From RGIG8745 sp045576655 (GTDB lineage Bacteria > Bacteroidota > Bacteroidia > Bacteroidales > Bacteroidaceae), in contig JAZNGW010000022.1 of the NCBI GenBank assembly GCA_045576655.1, positions 248,001 to 312,000 of the forward strand: a stretch of 64,000 nucleotides of DNA, written 5' to 3'. Positions 32,541-39,974 of the stretch are shown piece by piece. The notes beneath the pieces are model-generated. The model saw nothing but the letters and a program-made list of their open reading frames with translations. It was not told the origin of the DNA and did not search any database. Both the position numbers and the translations under genes were made by a program. Every line of letters starts with the position of its first letter. Positions within the stretch are counted from its first letter, which is position 1.

Positions 32541-33518
32541 TTAATAAACAAATGTCATTCTCCAAATATTTGCTGTTCCAGTATTACTTCCGCGCTGCGA
32601 GATGAAGTAGATGTATTTGCCGTCGCGGCTCCACACGGGACTGAGGTCGTCAGCAGCGTGGTAGGTGAGTTGCAACAAGTCTGTTCCGTCAAGGCGACAG
32701 ACGAACAAGTCGGTGTTGTGATAGAAAGAGTTTCCGTAAGGTAATCCGTTACTTCCGACAAAAAGAATCCAGTTGCCGTCAGGTGATACTTGTGGTGAAG
32801 TGAAACTTTTTGTCGGGTCGGAAACGATACATTCCTCAATGCCAGAGTTGTAGTCCACTTTCCATATTTCACTCTTTCCGTTCGTGTTTGTTCTTGCGCA
32901 CAATATGGATGTGGTGCCCTTGAGTGGGTATGGATTCATTCCTGTAGTGAAGTTTGAGAGGAAGTTGTTTCGGATGTTATGACTCCAGATGCTTATACTC
33001 TTGAGTTCCTGTCGGGCAAAGAAAATCTGCGACATGTCCGATGAATATATTGGCGAATAGTCCTTGTTGGCACTTGTTATCTGGCGGCAGACATATCCTG
33101 TCTTTGCGCTTGTCTGGAAGATGTGGCTGTTCTTTCCGCTGGCCTCGGTGAAGCATATGTTCTTTCCATCGGGCGAGTAGGAGAAGTCAAGGACGGCCTG
33201 TCTGTTGGTGCGCTGCATGGAACTGCCTTGCTTGTTTAGGTCCTTTATAAAGATGTTTGTGGTGTTGTTGCGAGAAGAAAGGTAGGCTATGTCATTTCCG
33301 TCGATAGAGACATCAAGAATTTTATTAGTGTACCAGTTTACGCCACTACTATTTCTTTTTACTAACGGTAGGCATACATAATCATTGTCAGTCGTAATTT
33401 TTGTAAAGTCAATACCAGACTCTTCTCTAACTGAAATGACAGAATAGTCTACCTGTTGGGCATGCAGACTAAATGTAATGCTCGATAGAGCAAAGGAAAA
33501 TAGTATTTTCAGTTTCAT
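32541..33518 (-). CDS. Secreted TolB/WD40-like beta-propeller protein
   Basis: A 325-residue protein with signal peptide MKLKILFSFALSSITFSLHA. It contains repeated PD40 (TolB-type) blades: VLDFSYSPDGKNICFTE, YSPIYSSDMSQIFFA, FTSPQVSPDGNWILFVG and LSPVWSRDGKYIYFISQRG, each with the S-x-D-G-x-x-I/Y-F core. Such propellers bind protein or peptidoglycan-associated partners in the periplasm. It does not look like the Tol-Pal TolB itself, because it is shorter and no tol genes are near. Confidence 0.8.
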   Translation of the reverse strand: MKLKILFSFALSSITFSLHAQQVDYSVISVREESGIDFTKITTDNDYVCLPLVKRNSSGVNWYTNKILDVSIDGNDIAYLSSRNNTTNIFIKDLNKQGSSMQRTNRQAVLDFSYSPDGKNICFTEASGKNSHIFQTSAKTGYVCRQITSANKDYSPIYSSDMSQIFFARQELKSISIWSHNIRNNFLSNFTTGMNPYPLKGTTSILCARTNTNGKSEIWKVDYNSGIEECIVSDPTKSFTSPQVSPDGNWILFVGSNGLPYGNSFYHNTDLFVCRLDGTDLLQLTYHAADDLSPVWSRDGKYIYFISQRGSNTGTANIWRMTFVY

Positions 33519-33616
33519 TGCTTTTTACATTTGTTTAAATATCTGATTGCAAAATTAAACAAATGTGAAATCCGTGGTGTGAATATGCTGTATATCGAGT
33601 GTTACATAAGTGTCGC

Positions 33617-33835
33617 TTATTTGTTGCGTTTTATGTCCAGCTCTTCTGATATTTCGTTGAAGAAGTTGCGATTGAGAATTTTTGATATTTGTAGTAGTTG
33701 CTGAGTATCAATGCTTTGCTTTTCAAATATGCGATATACACTCATACGTGTACAACCGAGCTTTTTAGCAAACCATGTCACACTGCGTTCTTGCAGAAGT
33801 AATTCTTCTTTTATCTTTTCCCCAATATTAATCAT
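33617..33835 (-). CDS. XRE/Cro-like helix-turn-helix protein
   Basis: A 72-residue DNA-binding protein. The HTH is SVTWFAKKLGCTRMSVYRIF (helices 2-3), followed by STQ-like helix IDTQQLLQISKILNRNFF, a common Bacteroidales pattern. It lies 60 bp after the end of the structured RNA at 33897-34180, on the same strand, so read-through of that RNA would reach this gene. Confidence 0.85.
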   Translation of the reverse strand: MINIGEKIKEELLLQERSVTWFAKKLGCTRMSVYRIFEKQSIDTQQLLQISKILNRNFFNEISEELDIKRNK

Positions 33836-33896
33836 ATTAATAATAGGTGCGCTGATTGAAACCCCGAAGATTCAGCATGTTGTTTTAGATGTATGC

Positions 33897-34180
33897 AAAA
33901 AAGACGTGGGATTCTCCACAGTCCGCTTATCCCAGTCTTCAGGCCTTCGCATTGCCTCCACTCAAAGGATAAGCAACGCAGTTAGCCCACGCCGTGATAT
34001 ATTATATGATAAAATACAGGCTGTGCCTATATCTATATAAATAATACACCCAACGCAGACGTTCCAGTTGCCGTATCTTCCTTGAGTGTCAAGTTTGCGA
34101 AGTTTGAAGACTCGAAGATAACGTTAAGTAACGTCCTTTAATAATAAATTCCCCTGTTGCCCCTTGCGGACTAACAGGTC
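33897..34180 (-). ncRNA. Candidate structured RNA with own promoter and terminator
   Basis: Read leftward from the promoter at 34215-34185. Hairpin 1: AACAGG (34178-34173) with CCTGTT (34158-34153), complementary strands. Domain 2: positions 34136-34130 pair with 34063-34057, and inside it 34120-34114 with 34080-34074, leaving an irregular inner stem. Domain 3: GGCGTGGG (33993-33986) pairs with CCCACGTC (33910-33903), and GCTTATCC (33974-33967) with GGATAAGC (33932-33925). Six T follow (33902-33897). No convincing reading frame. It may be a free small RNA or a long leader that attenuates the HTH gene. It does not fit RNase P RNA, tmRNA, SRP RNA or a typical 6S RNA. Confidence 0.5.
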
Positions 34181-34184
34181 AATG

Positions 34185-34215
34185 CAAAATTAGAATTTAT
34201 TTTCTGAACGGCAAA
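34185..34215 (-). promoter_or_regulatory. Promoter of the structured RNA
   Basis: On the minus strand TTTG (34215-34212), 19 bp, TAATTTTG (34192-34185): exact consensus and spacing, placed right before hairpin 1. Confidence 0.75.
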
Positions 34216-34240
34216 GTGTGGTGGTGTTTTTGTTTATTAA

Positions 34241-34382
34241 CGCTGCAGCGTTTGGAGATTAATGCAGGAGCATTTATTTCTTAACGCTTAAGCATTGTGA
34301 AATTTTTGAGAGTTCATTTCTTAACGAACGAGGGCTCATTTGTTTATCAACGAGGGCTCGTTGTTTTTTTAAATGAGGGCTC
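34241..34382. repeat. Array of palindromic cores at 22-bp spacing (array 3)
   Basis: Core centres: 34245.5 (CGCTGCAGCG), 34267.5 (AATGCAGGAGCATT), 34289.5 (GCTTAAGC), about 34311 (TGAGAGTTCA), 34333.5, 34355.5 and 34378.5 (GAGGGCTC, flanked by AACGAG..CTCGTT arms). Spacing is 22, 22, about 22, 22, 22 and 23 bp. It lies between the divergent RNA promoter and the cbiB promoter. Array 5 has the same words in the same order on the other strand. Confidence 0.85.
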
Positions 34383-34429
34383 GTTGACTAGTTTTGAATT
34401 CCTTGTCGTTTTGTTTTTGCTGGTAATGC

Positions 34430-34461
34430 TTTGTGTATGTTTGAGGAATGAAGTATATTTG
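34430..34461 (+). promoter_or_regulatory. Promoter of cbiB
   Basis: TTTG at 34430-34433, 20 bp, TATATTTG at 34454-34461, ending 24 bp before the cbiB ATG. Confidence 0.72.
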
Positions 34462-34485
34462 CACAACTTATTAGAAATAAGATTG

Positions 34486-35457
34486 ATGCTTACGATACCG
34501 TTGATATTCGGATGGTTGCTCGACCGCTGGCTGGGTGATCCTGAACGGTGGCCACACCCCGTGGTGTGGTTTGGGAGGATAATCTCATGGATGGAACGTA
34601 AGTTTAACAATGGGGGGAATAGAAAAACGAAAGGTGCTCTGGTGGCAACTGGTTGCATTGTCGGTGTGTTCGTACTGACCAATGCCGTTCTGGTGGCAAG
34701 TGTGTTGGTGCCTTACGGATTGGGGCTGCCGAACTATTGCGGAATCGGGCTTTACTTTTTGCTCAGTACGGTGATGGTGTTCTTTTGTCTGGCTGGCAGG
34801 ACTTTGAGGCAGGAGGTGCGGATGACCTTTGAAGCAACAGACAGAAGTGTGGAGGAGGGGCGTAGACAGGTGGCGCGCATCGTAGGTAGGGACACAAGCA
34901 ACCTCTCCGCTCAGGAAGTGAGGACCGCTGCTCTGGAGACACTGGCAGAGAACCTAAGCGATGGGGTGGTGGCACCGCTGTTTTGGATGCTTCTGCTTGG
35001 AGTTCCAGGCATGATGACGTATAAGATGGTCAATACTCTCGACTCAATGATAGGATACAGGACTGAGCGATATGAGAGGTTTGGCTGTTGGGCTGCTAAG
35101 ATTGATGACTATGCCAATTATATTCCGGCACGACTGACGGCTTTGCTTATAGTCTTTGCCGAGAAATTGATGAGATGGAAACGGACCAGTGTGAAGTGGC
35201 TTATGGGATTCGTGGGGCGCTACGGCTCTCAGCATGCTAGTCCCAACAGCGGGTGGCCGGAGGCTGCGCTTGCCGGTGTGCTCGACTGCCAGTTTGGAGG
35301 AGGACACAACTATTTCGGGGTGTACTTCTACAAGCCCTTCATCGGCGACTATCCGCGTCTGTTGACATCAGCCGACATGTGGCGGTCGCTCCAGATCGCA
35401 ATGGCGGTGGAGGTGATGATGGTGGGACTGATGCTGTTGGTGATGTCGATTGGTTGA
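34486..35457 (+). CDS. cbiB: Adenosylcobinamide-phosphate synthase
   Basis: A 323-residue membrane protein that joins cobyric acid to aminopropanol (phosphate). Typical features are GWLLDRWLGDPERWPHPVVW at the N-terminus, several membrane helices, VARIVGRDTSNLSAQEVRTA, ETLAENLSDGVVAPLFW and the end SPNSGWPEAALAGVLDCQFGG region. The ATG at 34486 begins the homology; the open frame upstream crosses array 3 and the promoter and is not coding. It completes a scattered set with cobQ and cobD. Confidence 0.95.
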   Translation: MLTIPLIFGWLLDRWLGDPERWPHPVVWFGRIISWMERKFNNGGNRKTKGALVATGCIVGVFVLTNAVLVASVLVPYGLGLPNYCGIGLYFLLSTVMVFFCLAGRTLRQEVRMTFEATDRSVEEGRRQVARIVGRDTSNLSAQEVRTAALETLAENLSDGVVAPLFWMLLLGVPGMMTYKMVNTLDSMIGYRTERYERFGCWAAKIDDYANYIPARLTALLIVFAEKLMRWKRTSVKWLMGFVGRYGSQHASPNSGWPEAALAGVLDCQFGGGHNYFGVYFYKPFIGDYPRLLTSADMWRSLQIAMAVEVMMVGLMLLVMSIG

Positions 35458-35498
35458 AAGTAGAAAGTAGAATGTTTAATATAAATGTGATAATAACA

Positions 35499-36203
35499 AT
35501 GAAAAGATTCTTTAGTGGTGCGGCTTTGATGGCTGCAATGTTTATGATGCCAATGATGGCAGGTGCACAGGATAAGGTTGAGGCTTCAGTTGGCGCTGAC
35601 CTCGTGAGCAACTACGTGTGGCGTGGTATGAAACTTGGTGATGCTGCCATCCAACCTTGCATGTCAGTAAGTTACAAGGGCTTCTCATTCGAAGCATGGG
35701 GCTCTTACGGACTTACAAGTTCAGATGACACAAAGGAAGTGGACTTGACATTGTCATACACAACTGGTGGATTGACTGTAGCTGTCACTGACTATTTCGT
35801 TGAAGGTGCTGGCTCTCCTAAGTACTTCATGTATGAGACTCATAAGACAGGACATACATTCGAGGCAAACGTAGGTTATGATTTCGACATTTTCTCTGTC
35901 AACGCATACGTTAATTTTGCTGGCAACGACTTCAAGGCTGACGAGGACAAGAACGCTTATTCCACATATGTGGAACTTGCCGCTCCTTTCCGTCTTGGCG
36001 GTTTGGACTGGAGTGCTTCCGTAGGCGTTGTTCCAATGGAGAGCCCATATTATGAGACTGACGGATTTGCTGTTACAAACGTTACGTTGCAGACAGAAAA
36101 GGAACTTAAGATTTCCAACACACTCTCATTGCCTGTGTTCGGTGCAGTGACAGCCAATCCATGCACAGAGAATGTCTACCTCACTTTTGGCGTGACTTTC
36201 TGA
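35499..36203 (+). CDS. TorF-like putative porin
   Basis: A 234-residue outer-membrane protein. The ATG at 35499 yields signal peptide MKRFFSGAALMAAMFMMPMM-AGAQ. The mature start (ADLVSNYVWRGMKLGDAAIQ) matches the S-N-Y-x-W/F-R-G signature of the TorF/Gcw_chp putative porins, and the protein ends in a barrel strand (NVYLTFGVTF). The substrate is unknown. It begins 41 bp after cbiB, with no terminator between, so it may be co-transcribed, which would place it in a cobalamin context by chance or by function. Confidence 0.82.
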   Translation: MKRFFSGAALMAAMFMMPMMAGAQDKVEASVGADLVSNYVWRGMKLGDAAIQPCMSVSYKGFSFEAWGSYGLTSSDDTKEVDLTLSYTTGGLTVAVTDYFVEGAGSPKYFMYETHKTGHTFEANVGYDFDIFSVNAYVNFAGNDFKADEDKNAYSTYVELAAPFRLGGLDWSASVGVVPMESPYYETDGFAVTNVTLQTEKELKISNTLSLPVFGAVTANPCTENVYLTFGVTF

Positions 36204-36225
36204 TACTATCCGTAGCATAAAGTGA

Positions 36226-37770
36226 ATGGCAGGCAATAAGCAAATAAACAATAACGAGAAGACCTACGACCACGTTTTGAAATATACTGGTCTTTTTGGT
36301 GGTGTGCAGGGATTGACTTTGCTCATGGGGGTGGCTCGTAATAAACTTGTGGCTTTGCTTATTGGTCCTGCCGGATTGGGGTTTATAAATATGTATAACT
36401 CTGTGGCGAGCCTTATTCATAAGTCGACAAATCTTGGATTAGGCTTTAGCGCAGTGAAGCATATTTCAGAATTGTCGGAGACGGCTGACAGTAACGATTT
36501 AACCGAATATGTTAAAACGGTTAGAACGTGGTGCTTCATCACAGCATTGTTGGGCATGACGTTGTGCTGCCTGTTGTCGCGTCAGATAAGTTATTGGAGC
36601 TTTTCTAGTTACGAATACGCTTCAGAGTTTTGCTTTTTGTCTCCTATTATCGCAATGATGACGGTGACGACGGGTGAGATGGCAATAATGAAGGGATTGA
36701 AACAATTGAAAAAAGTTGCAATAACCTCGGCATGCGGAGCGCTTGCCACGTTGTTAGTTTGCATACCTGTCTATTCGCTGTTTGGAATGGACGGAATTGT
36801 TCTTTCTCTTCTTCTGTGTAACGCATCAGTATTGTTGGTTACCCTGTTCTTCTCTTGCCAGGCATTGCCTTGGCAAATCAATTTGCGTTCTGCAGCGGTG
36901 CTTGCGAGTGGTATTCCTATGGTGCGTCTCGGCATCGGCTATATTATAGCAGGCGTTTTTGGGCAAGGGGCGGAATACATCATAAGGACGATGATACAGG
37001 AGTATAGCGACATAGCGCACGTAGGACTTTATAACAGCGGCTATATAATGACGGTGTCATACGCTTCAATGGTGTTTGTTGCTATCGAGGCCGATTTTTT
37101 TCCTCGGCTCTCGGCGGCTTGTAAAAACGTGAAAAGTGCTAACCGTATTATCAACCAGCAGATAGAGATATGTGTATTGCTGATTTCGCCAGTCCTTATA
37201 GGTTTTGTCATATCCATGCCTTATCTTATTCAGATTCTGTATTCTTGGGAGTTTAACGCAGCTGTTCCGATGGCTATAAGTGCAACGATGTTTATGTTTT
37301 TTAAGGCGTTGACGTTGCCTGTTGCGTATTTGGCTCTTGCCAGAGGCGATTCCAAGATGTTCATGACGACAGAACTTGTTTATGATATATTCATAGCCTT
37401 GGCTGTGCCTTTTGCTTTCAAACATTATGGATTAATGGGTGCCGGATGGGCTGTATCTGCCGGAGGCTTCATCTATTTCTTATTAATTCACGCATTGTAC
37501 CGTTTTAAATATGGGTATGTATTCAGTTCAAGGATTTTGAGCGTTTATGTTCTTCAGTTTCTGTTGCTTTCCGTTGTTATAGCTATATTCCTTTATTTCA
37601 AAGATTATATTGCTGAGTTTTTCGGTGTGGGTGATAATGTGGTAAAGTGGACGGTAGGCGTTTCCGCATTTGCGTTGTCTGTTTATGCGTCATTTAGGGT
37701 GCTGAAACGAGAGACAACCTTCATATCGGACTTGAAAACGCGTTTTACAAATAAAAAGGAGCGGAAATGA
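36226..37770 (+). CDS. Polysaccharide flippase, Wzx/O-antigen translocase type
   Basis: A 514-residue polytopic protein of the MOP superfamily with about 12-14 membrane helices. The N-terminal YTGLFGGVQGLTLLMGVARN and ALLIGPAGLGFINMYNSVAS are typical of O-antigen translocases. It would flip undecaprenyl-linked oligosaccharide to the periplasmic face. The glycosyltransferase gene that follows overlaps it by 4 bp (ATGA), so the two form one operon. The rest of a polysaccharide cluster is not next to it. Confidence 0.9.
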   Translation: MAGNKQINNNEKTYDHVLKYTGLFGGVQGLTLLMGVARNKLVALLIGPAGLGFINMYNSVASLIHKSTNLGLGFSAVKHISELSETADSNDLTEYVKTVRTWCFITALLGMTLCCLLSRQISYWSFSSYEYASEFCFLSPIIAMMTVTTGEMAIMKGLKQLKKVAITSACGALATLLVCIPVYSLFGMDGIVLSLLLCNASVLLVTLFFSCQALPWQINLRSAAVLASGIPMVRLGIGYIIAGVFGQGAEYIIRTMIQEYSDIAHVGLYNSGYIMTVSYASMVFVAIEADFFPRLSAACKNVKSANRIINQQIEICVLLISPVLIGFVISMPYLIQILYSWEFNAAVPMAISATMFMFFKALTLPVAYLALARGDSKMFMTTELVYDIFIALAVPFAFKHYGLMGAGWAVSAGGFIYFLLIHALYRFKYGYVFSSRILSVYVLQFLLLSVVIAIFLYFKDYIAEFFGVGDNVVKWTVGVSAFALSVYASFRVLKRETTFISDLKTRFTNKKERK

Positions 37771-38765
37771 GCAAAATAACAGTCCTTGTGGCTCTATATA
37801 ATGCGGAAAAGTACCTGCATAAATGCCTCGATTCGCTTGTAGGACAGACCCTTCAGGATATTCAGATTGTATGCATAAATGATTGTTCTACAGATTCTTC
37901 TCGTTCTATAGTTGAGGAGTATGCCTCCAAAGATAAGCGTTTTGTCCTTATCAATCTTGACAAAAATCAGGGTCAGGCCGTTGCGCGCAATAAGGGATTG
38001 GAAGTATCGGAAGGAGAGTATATCACGATGCTCGACAGTGACGATTGGTTTGAACCTGATTCTCTCGAGAAAGCATACTTTGTTGCTAAGAATAGTGATG
38101 CTGATTGCGCTTTGTTCCGTTTGATGCAATACTATGATGAGGATGGACGGGTTGAGGAGTATCATAACAGAACCGATAAGGTCTGCTTTACTGGCGAGGA
38201 TGCTTTCAGGCTAAGCCTTGACTGGAGTCTGCACGGACTTTACATCGTTAAAGCTGATATTCACAAGGCTTATCCTTATGATACCTCTTGCCGCCTTTAT
38301 AGCGACGACAATACTACGCGCCTTCATTATCTTCATTCCAGGAAGGTCGTTCTTTCCGACGGATGCTATTGTTATCGAAAACATCCGGAGTCAATGACAA
38401 ACTCTTGTTCTATTCTTCGTTTCGATTATATGGATGCCAATCTGAGCATGAAGAATACCTTGATAGCAGAGGGACGTAATGGGGGCATTTCGAATATTGA
38501 GGAGGTTCTTGACTTCTACGAAAATCATCGCTGGCTTAATGTTGTTGGCGCTTATTGGTATTATTGGCAACATAAAAGCAGTTTCAGCGATGAAGAGCGT
38601 TTTGAGGTAGAACGTAGAATCGCAGCCATGCTTCATACTATAGAAACGAAAAGGATAGCACCGTCGCTTAAATATAAACTTGGGTACTATCCTTTTAGGT
38701 CTTATGAGATTTTCCGTTTTGTGGAAAACTTCTATTTTCGTCTGAGAATGCTTCTTAAGCGTTAA
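37767..38765 (+). CDS. Glycosyltransferase family 2
   Basis: A 332-residue GT-A enzyme. ITVLVALYNAEKYLHKCLDS and IVCINDCSTDSSRSIVEEYA are the donor-binding region, MLDSDDWFEPDSLEKAY carries the D-x-D, and a C-terminal helical extension follows. It probably adds a sugar to the lipid-linked oligosaccharide moved by the flippase encoded upstream. Its stop overlaps, by 3-4 bases, the stop of the converging lipoprotein gene. Confidence 0.9.
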   Translation: MSKITVLVALYNAEKYLHKCLDSLVGQTLQDIQIVCINDCSTDSSRSIVEEYASKDKRFVLINLDKNQGQAVARNKGLEVSEGEYITMLDSDDWFEPDSLEKAYFVAKNSDADCALFRLMQYYDEDGRVEEYHNRTDKVCFTGEDAFRLSLDWSLHGLYIVKADIHKAYPYDTSCRLYSDDNTTRLHYLHSRKVVLSDGCYCYRKHPESMTNSCSILRFDYMDANLSMKNTLIAEGRNGGISNIEEVLDFYENHRWLNVVGAYWYYWQHKSSFSDEERFEVERRIAAMLHTIETKRIAPSLKYKLGYYPFRSYEIFRFVENFYFRLRMLLKR

Positions 38766-39625
38766 TTGTATCTGTAAGTCACTACTACGTTCTTGTTAGG
38801 CACATTGTTTATCTCGGTTGTGCTTGTGTAATTGCAGTATGTGATATTACTGTTAGAACGTCTGTACATGAAATTGTACGACTCGTTCTGGGTGTTGTCT
38901 GTGCTATGTGTGATTTTAATGCTTTTCGCAAGATTTGCGGTTGCTTTGCCGAGCATTCCTGAATAATACAGGAACTCTACACCTTCAATACCCATGGCTT
39001 TGGAGATGAGTTCTGGCATAACGCCATTGTCGTTGCTTTGGCTTTCATCGTAAGTGAGTTCGTAGGTGTAGAATTTATGGTCGGCCTCGGTAAATGGCAC
39101 AAACTTGATTGTTTTGATATTCCCGTTTTCCCATACGATGTCTCCGTAAGAATATCTTTCTTCATCGTCGGTTTTTCCGTCAAGTACGAACTTTGATTCC
39201 CATCTGATCAGTTTGTTGTCTGAATATGTGTATGTGCATGTTTCGTCACCGCAGGTCATGGACTCTAACAGACCGCTTTTTTTAACGTCAAGCTTTATCG
39301 CTTTTCCTGATGTGCTTACTATGACATTGTGTGGTTCGTAAGTCAAAGAATAATTCACAGAAGTTCCTACAGTCTGTGCTGCATCGCCACTTTGCTCAGT
39401 TCTTTTGGCTTTTGTCAGGCTTTTACTGTCGTATGTGAGTGTCCAGTCAAATGCTCTTTCAAAGACTCCTGCATACTCAATAGATGTAACTCTGCTTGCT
39501 GTTGCCACGTTTGGTGTGTGTATATATTCGGCAAGAGTAGGTTCTGGGGTGCTGTCATCACTTGAACAGGCGGTTAGTGCAACAAGAGGTAGTATTAATG
39601 TGAACTTGTAGAGTAATGATTTCAT
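38762..39625 (-). CDS. Lipoprotein, DUF4595-like
   Basis: A 287-residue exported protein with lipoprotein signal MKSLLYKFTLILPLVALTAC and lipobox LTAC-S. The body consists of beta-strand repeats with Y-x-Y-x-D/N-x-x-x-L (TCTYTYSDNKLIRWES; RYSYGDIVWENGNIKTI; TYELTYDESQSND), the pattern of Bacteroidales YD-like surface lipoproteins placed in DUF4595. The function is unknown. The ATG at 39625 was chosen for the signal peptide. A -7 element TATATTTG (39661-39654) lies upstream, just past the tRNA-Cys gene. Confidence 0.75.
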   Translation of the reverse strand: MKSLLYKFTLILPLVALTACSSDDSTPEPTLAEYIHTPNVATASRVTSIEYAGVFERAFDWTLTYDSKSLTKAKRTEQSGDAAQTVGTSVNYSLTYEPHNVIVSTSGKAIKLDVKKSGLLESMTCGDETCTYTYSDNKLIRWESKFVLDGKTDDEERYSYGDIVWENGNIKTIKFVPFTEADHKFYTYELTYDESQSNDNGVMPELISKAMGIEGVEFLYYSGMLGKATANLAKSIKITHSTDNTQNESYNFMYRRSNSNITYCNYTSTTEINNVPNKNVVVTYRYN

Positions 39626-39724
39626 GGTGTTGATTGTTTTTAAATTGTCTTTGCAAATATAGACAAATAAAAGCAAAAACGCAACTGACCTTAAAATCAA
39701 TTGCGTTCTACTGATATCTTTTAG

Positions 39725-39796
39725 AGGTGCCTGGCGGATTCGAACCGCCGTGGACGGTTTTGCAGACCGTAGACTAAGCCACTCATCCAAGGCACC
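39725..39796 (-). tRNA. tRNA-Cys (GCA)
   Basis: On the minus strand the acceptor arms GGTGCCT and AGGCACC, the anticodon stem CGGT/ACCG with loop CTGCAAA (anticodon GCA) and the T arm GGCGG-TTCGAAT-CCGCC form a complete cloverleaf. The CCA end is not encoded. It has its own promoter at 39844-39814. Confidence 0.97.
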
Positions 39797-39813
39797 ATTT
39801 CGTTTTGCGAGTG

Positions 39814-39844
39814 CAAAGGTAGGTATTTTTGATTAACTGCCAAA
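39814..39844 (-). promoter_or_regulatory. Promoter of tRNA-Cys
   Basis: On the minus strand TTTG (39844-39841), 19 bp, TACCTTTG (39821-39814), 18 bp before the mature 5' end. Confidence 0.78.
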
Positions 39845-39902
39845 AGTTTTCCTCGCTTTTTTTGATAAAAAGCAGTCTGCGATGTTAAAATGGTCTTTTA
39901 TG

Positions 39903-39934
39903 TTTGTGGACTTGCACATTATTTCATATTTTTG
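39903..39934 (+). promoter_or_regulatory. Promoter of tilS
   Basis: TTTG at 39903-39906, 20 bp, TATTTTTG at 39927-39934, 40 bp before the tilS ATG. Confidence 0.7.
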
Positions 39935-39974
39935 CGTAAAAGAATAGGTTTAATTCCCAATAATCATTTTGAAA

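Noticed and set aside
33897..34180. RNase P RNA, tmRNA, SRP RNA or 6S RNA
   Set aside because: None of the hallmark sequences (P4 core, tRNA-like end with tag ORF, GGAA tetraloop domain) is present and the total length and domain order do not fit 6S RNA. 6S is only a weak possibility for the last domain.
34241..34382. CRISPR array
   Set aside because: The pitch of 22 bp is too short for repeat plus spacer, the cores differ within an array, and there are no cas genes.
34297..34485. N-terminal extension of cbiB
   Set aside because: The extra 63 codons cross array 3 and the predicted promoter, and family members begin at the ATG at 34486.
39626..39790. N-terminal extension of the DUF4595-like lipoprotein
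   Set aside because: It would translate the tRNA-Cys gene; the lipoprotein signal begins at 39625.
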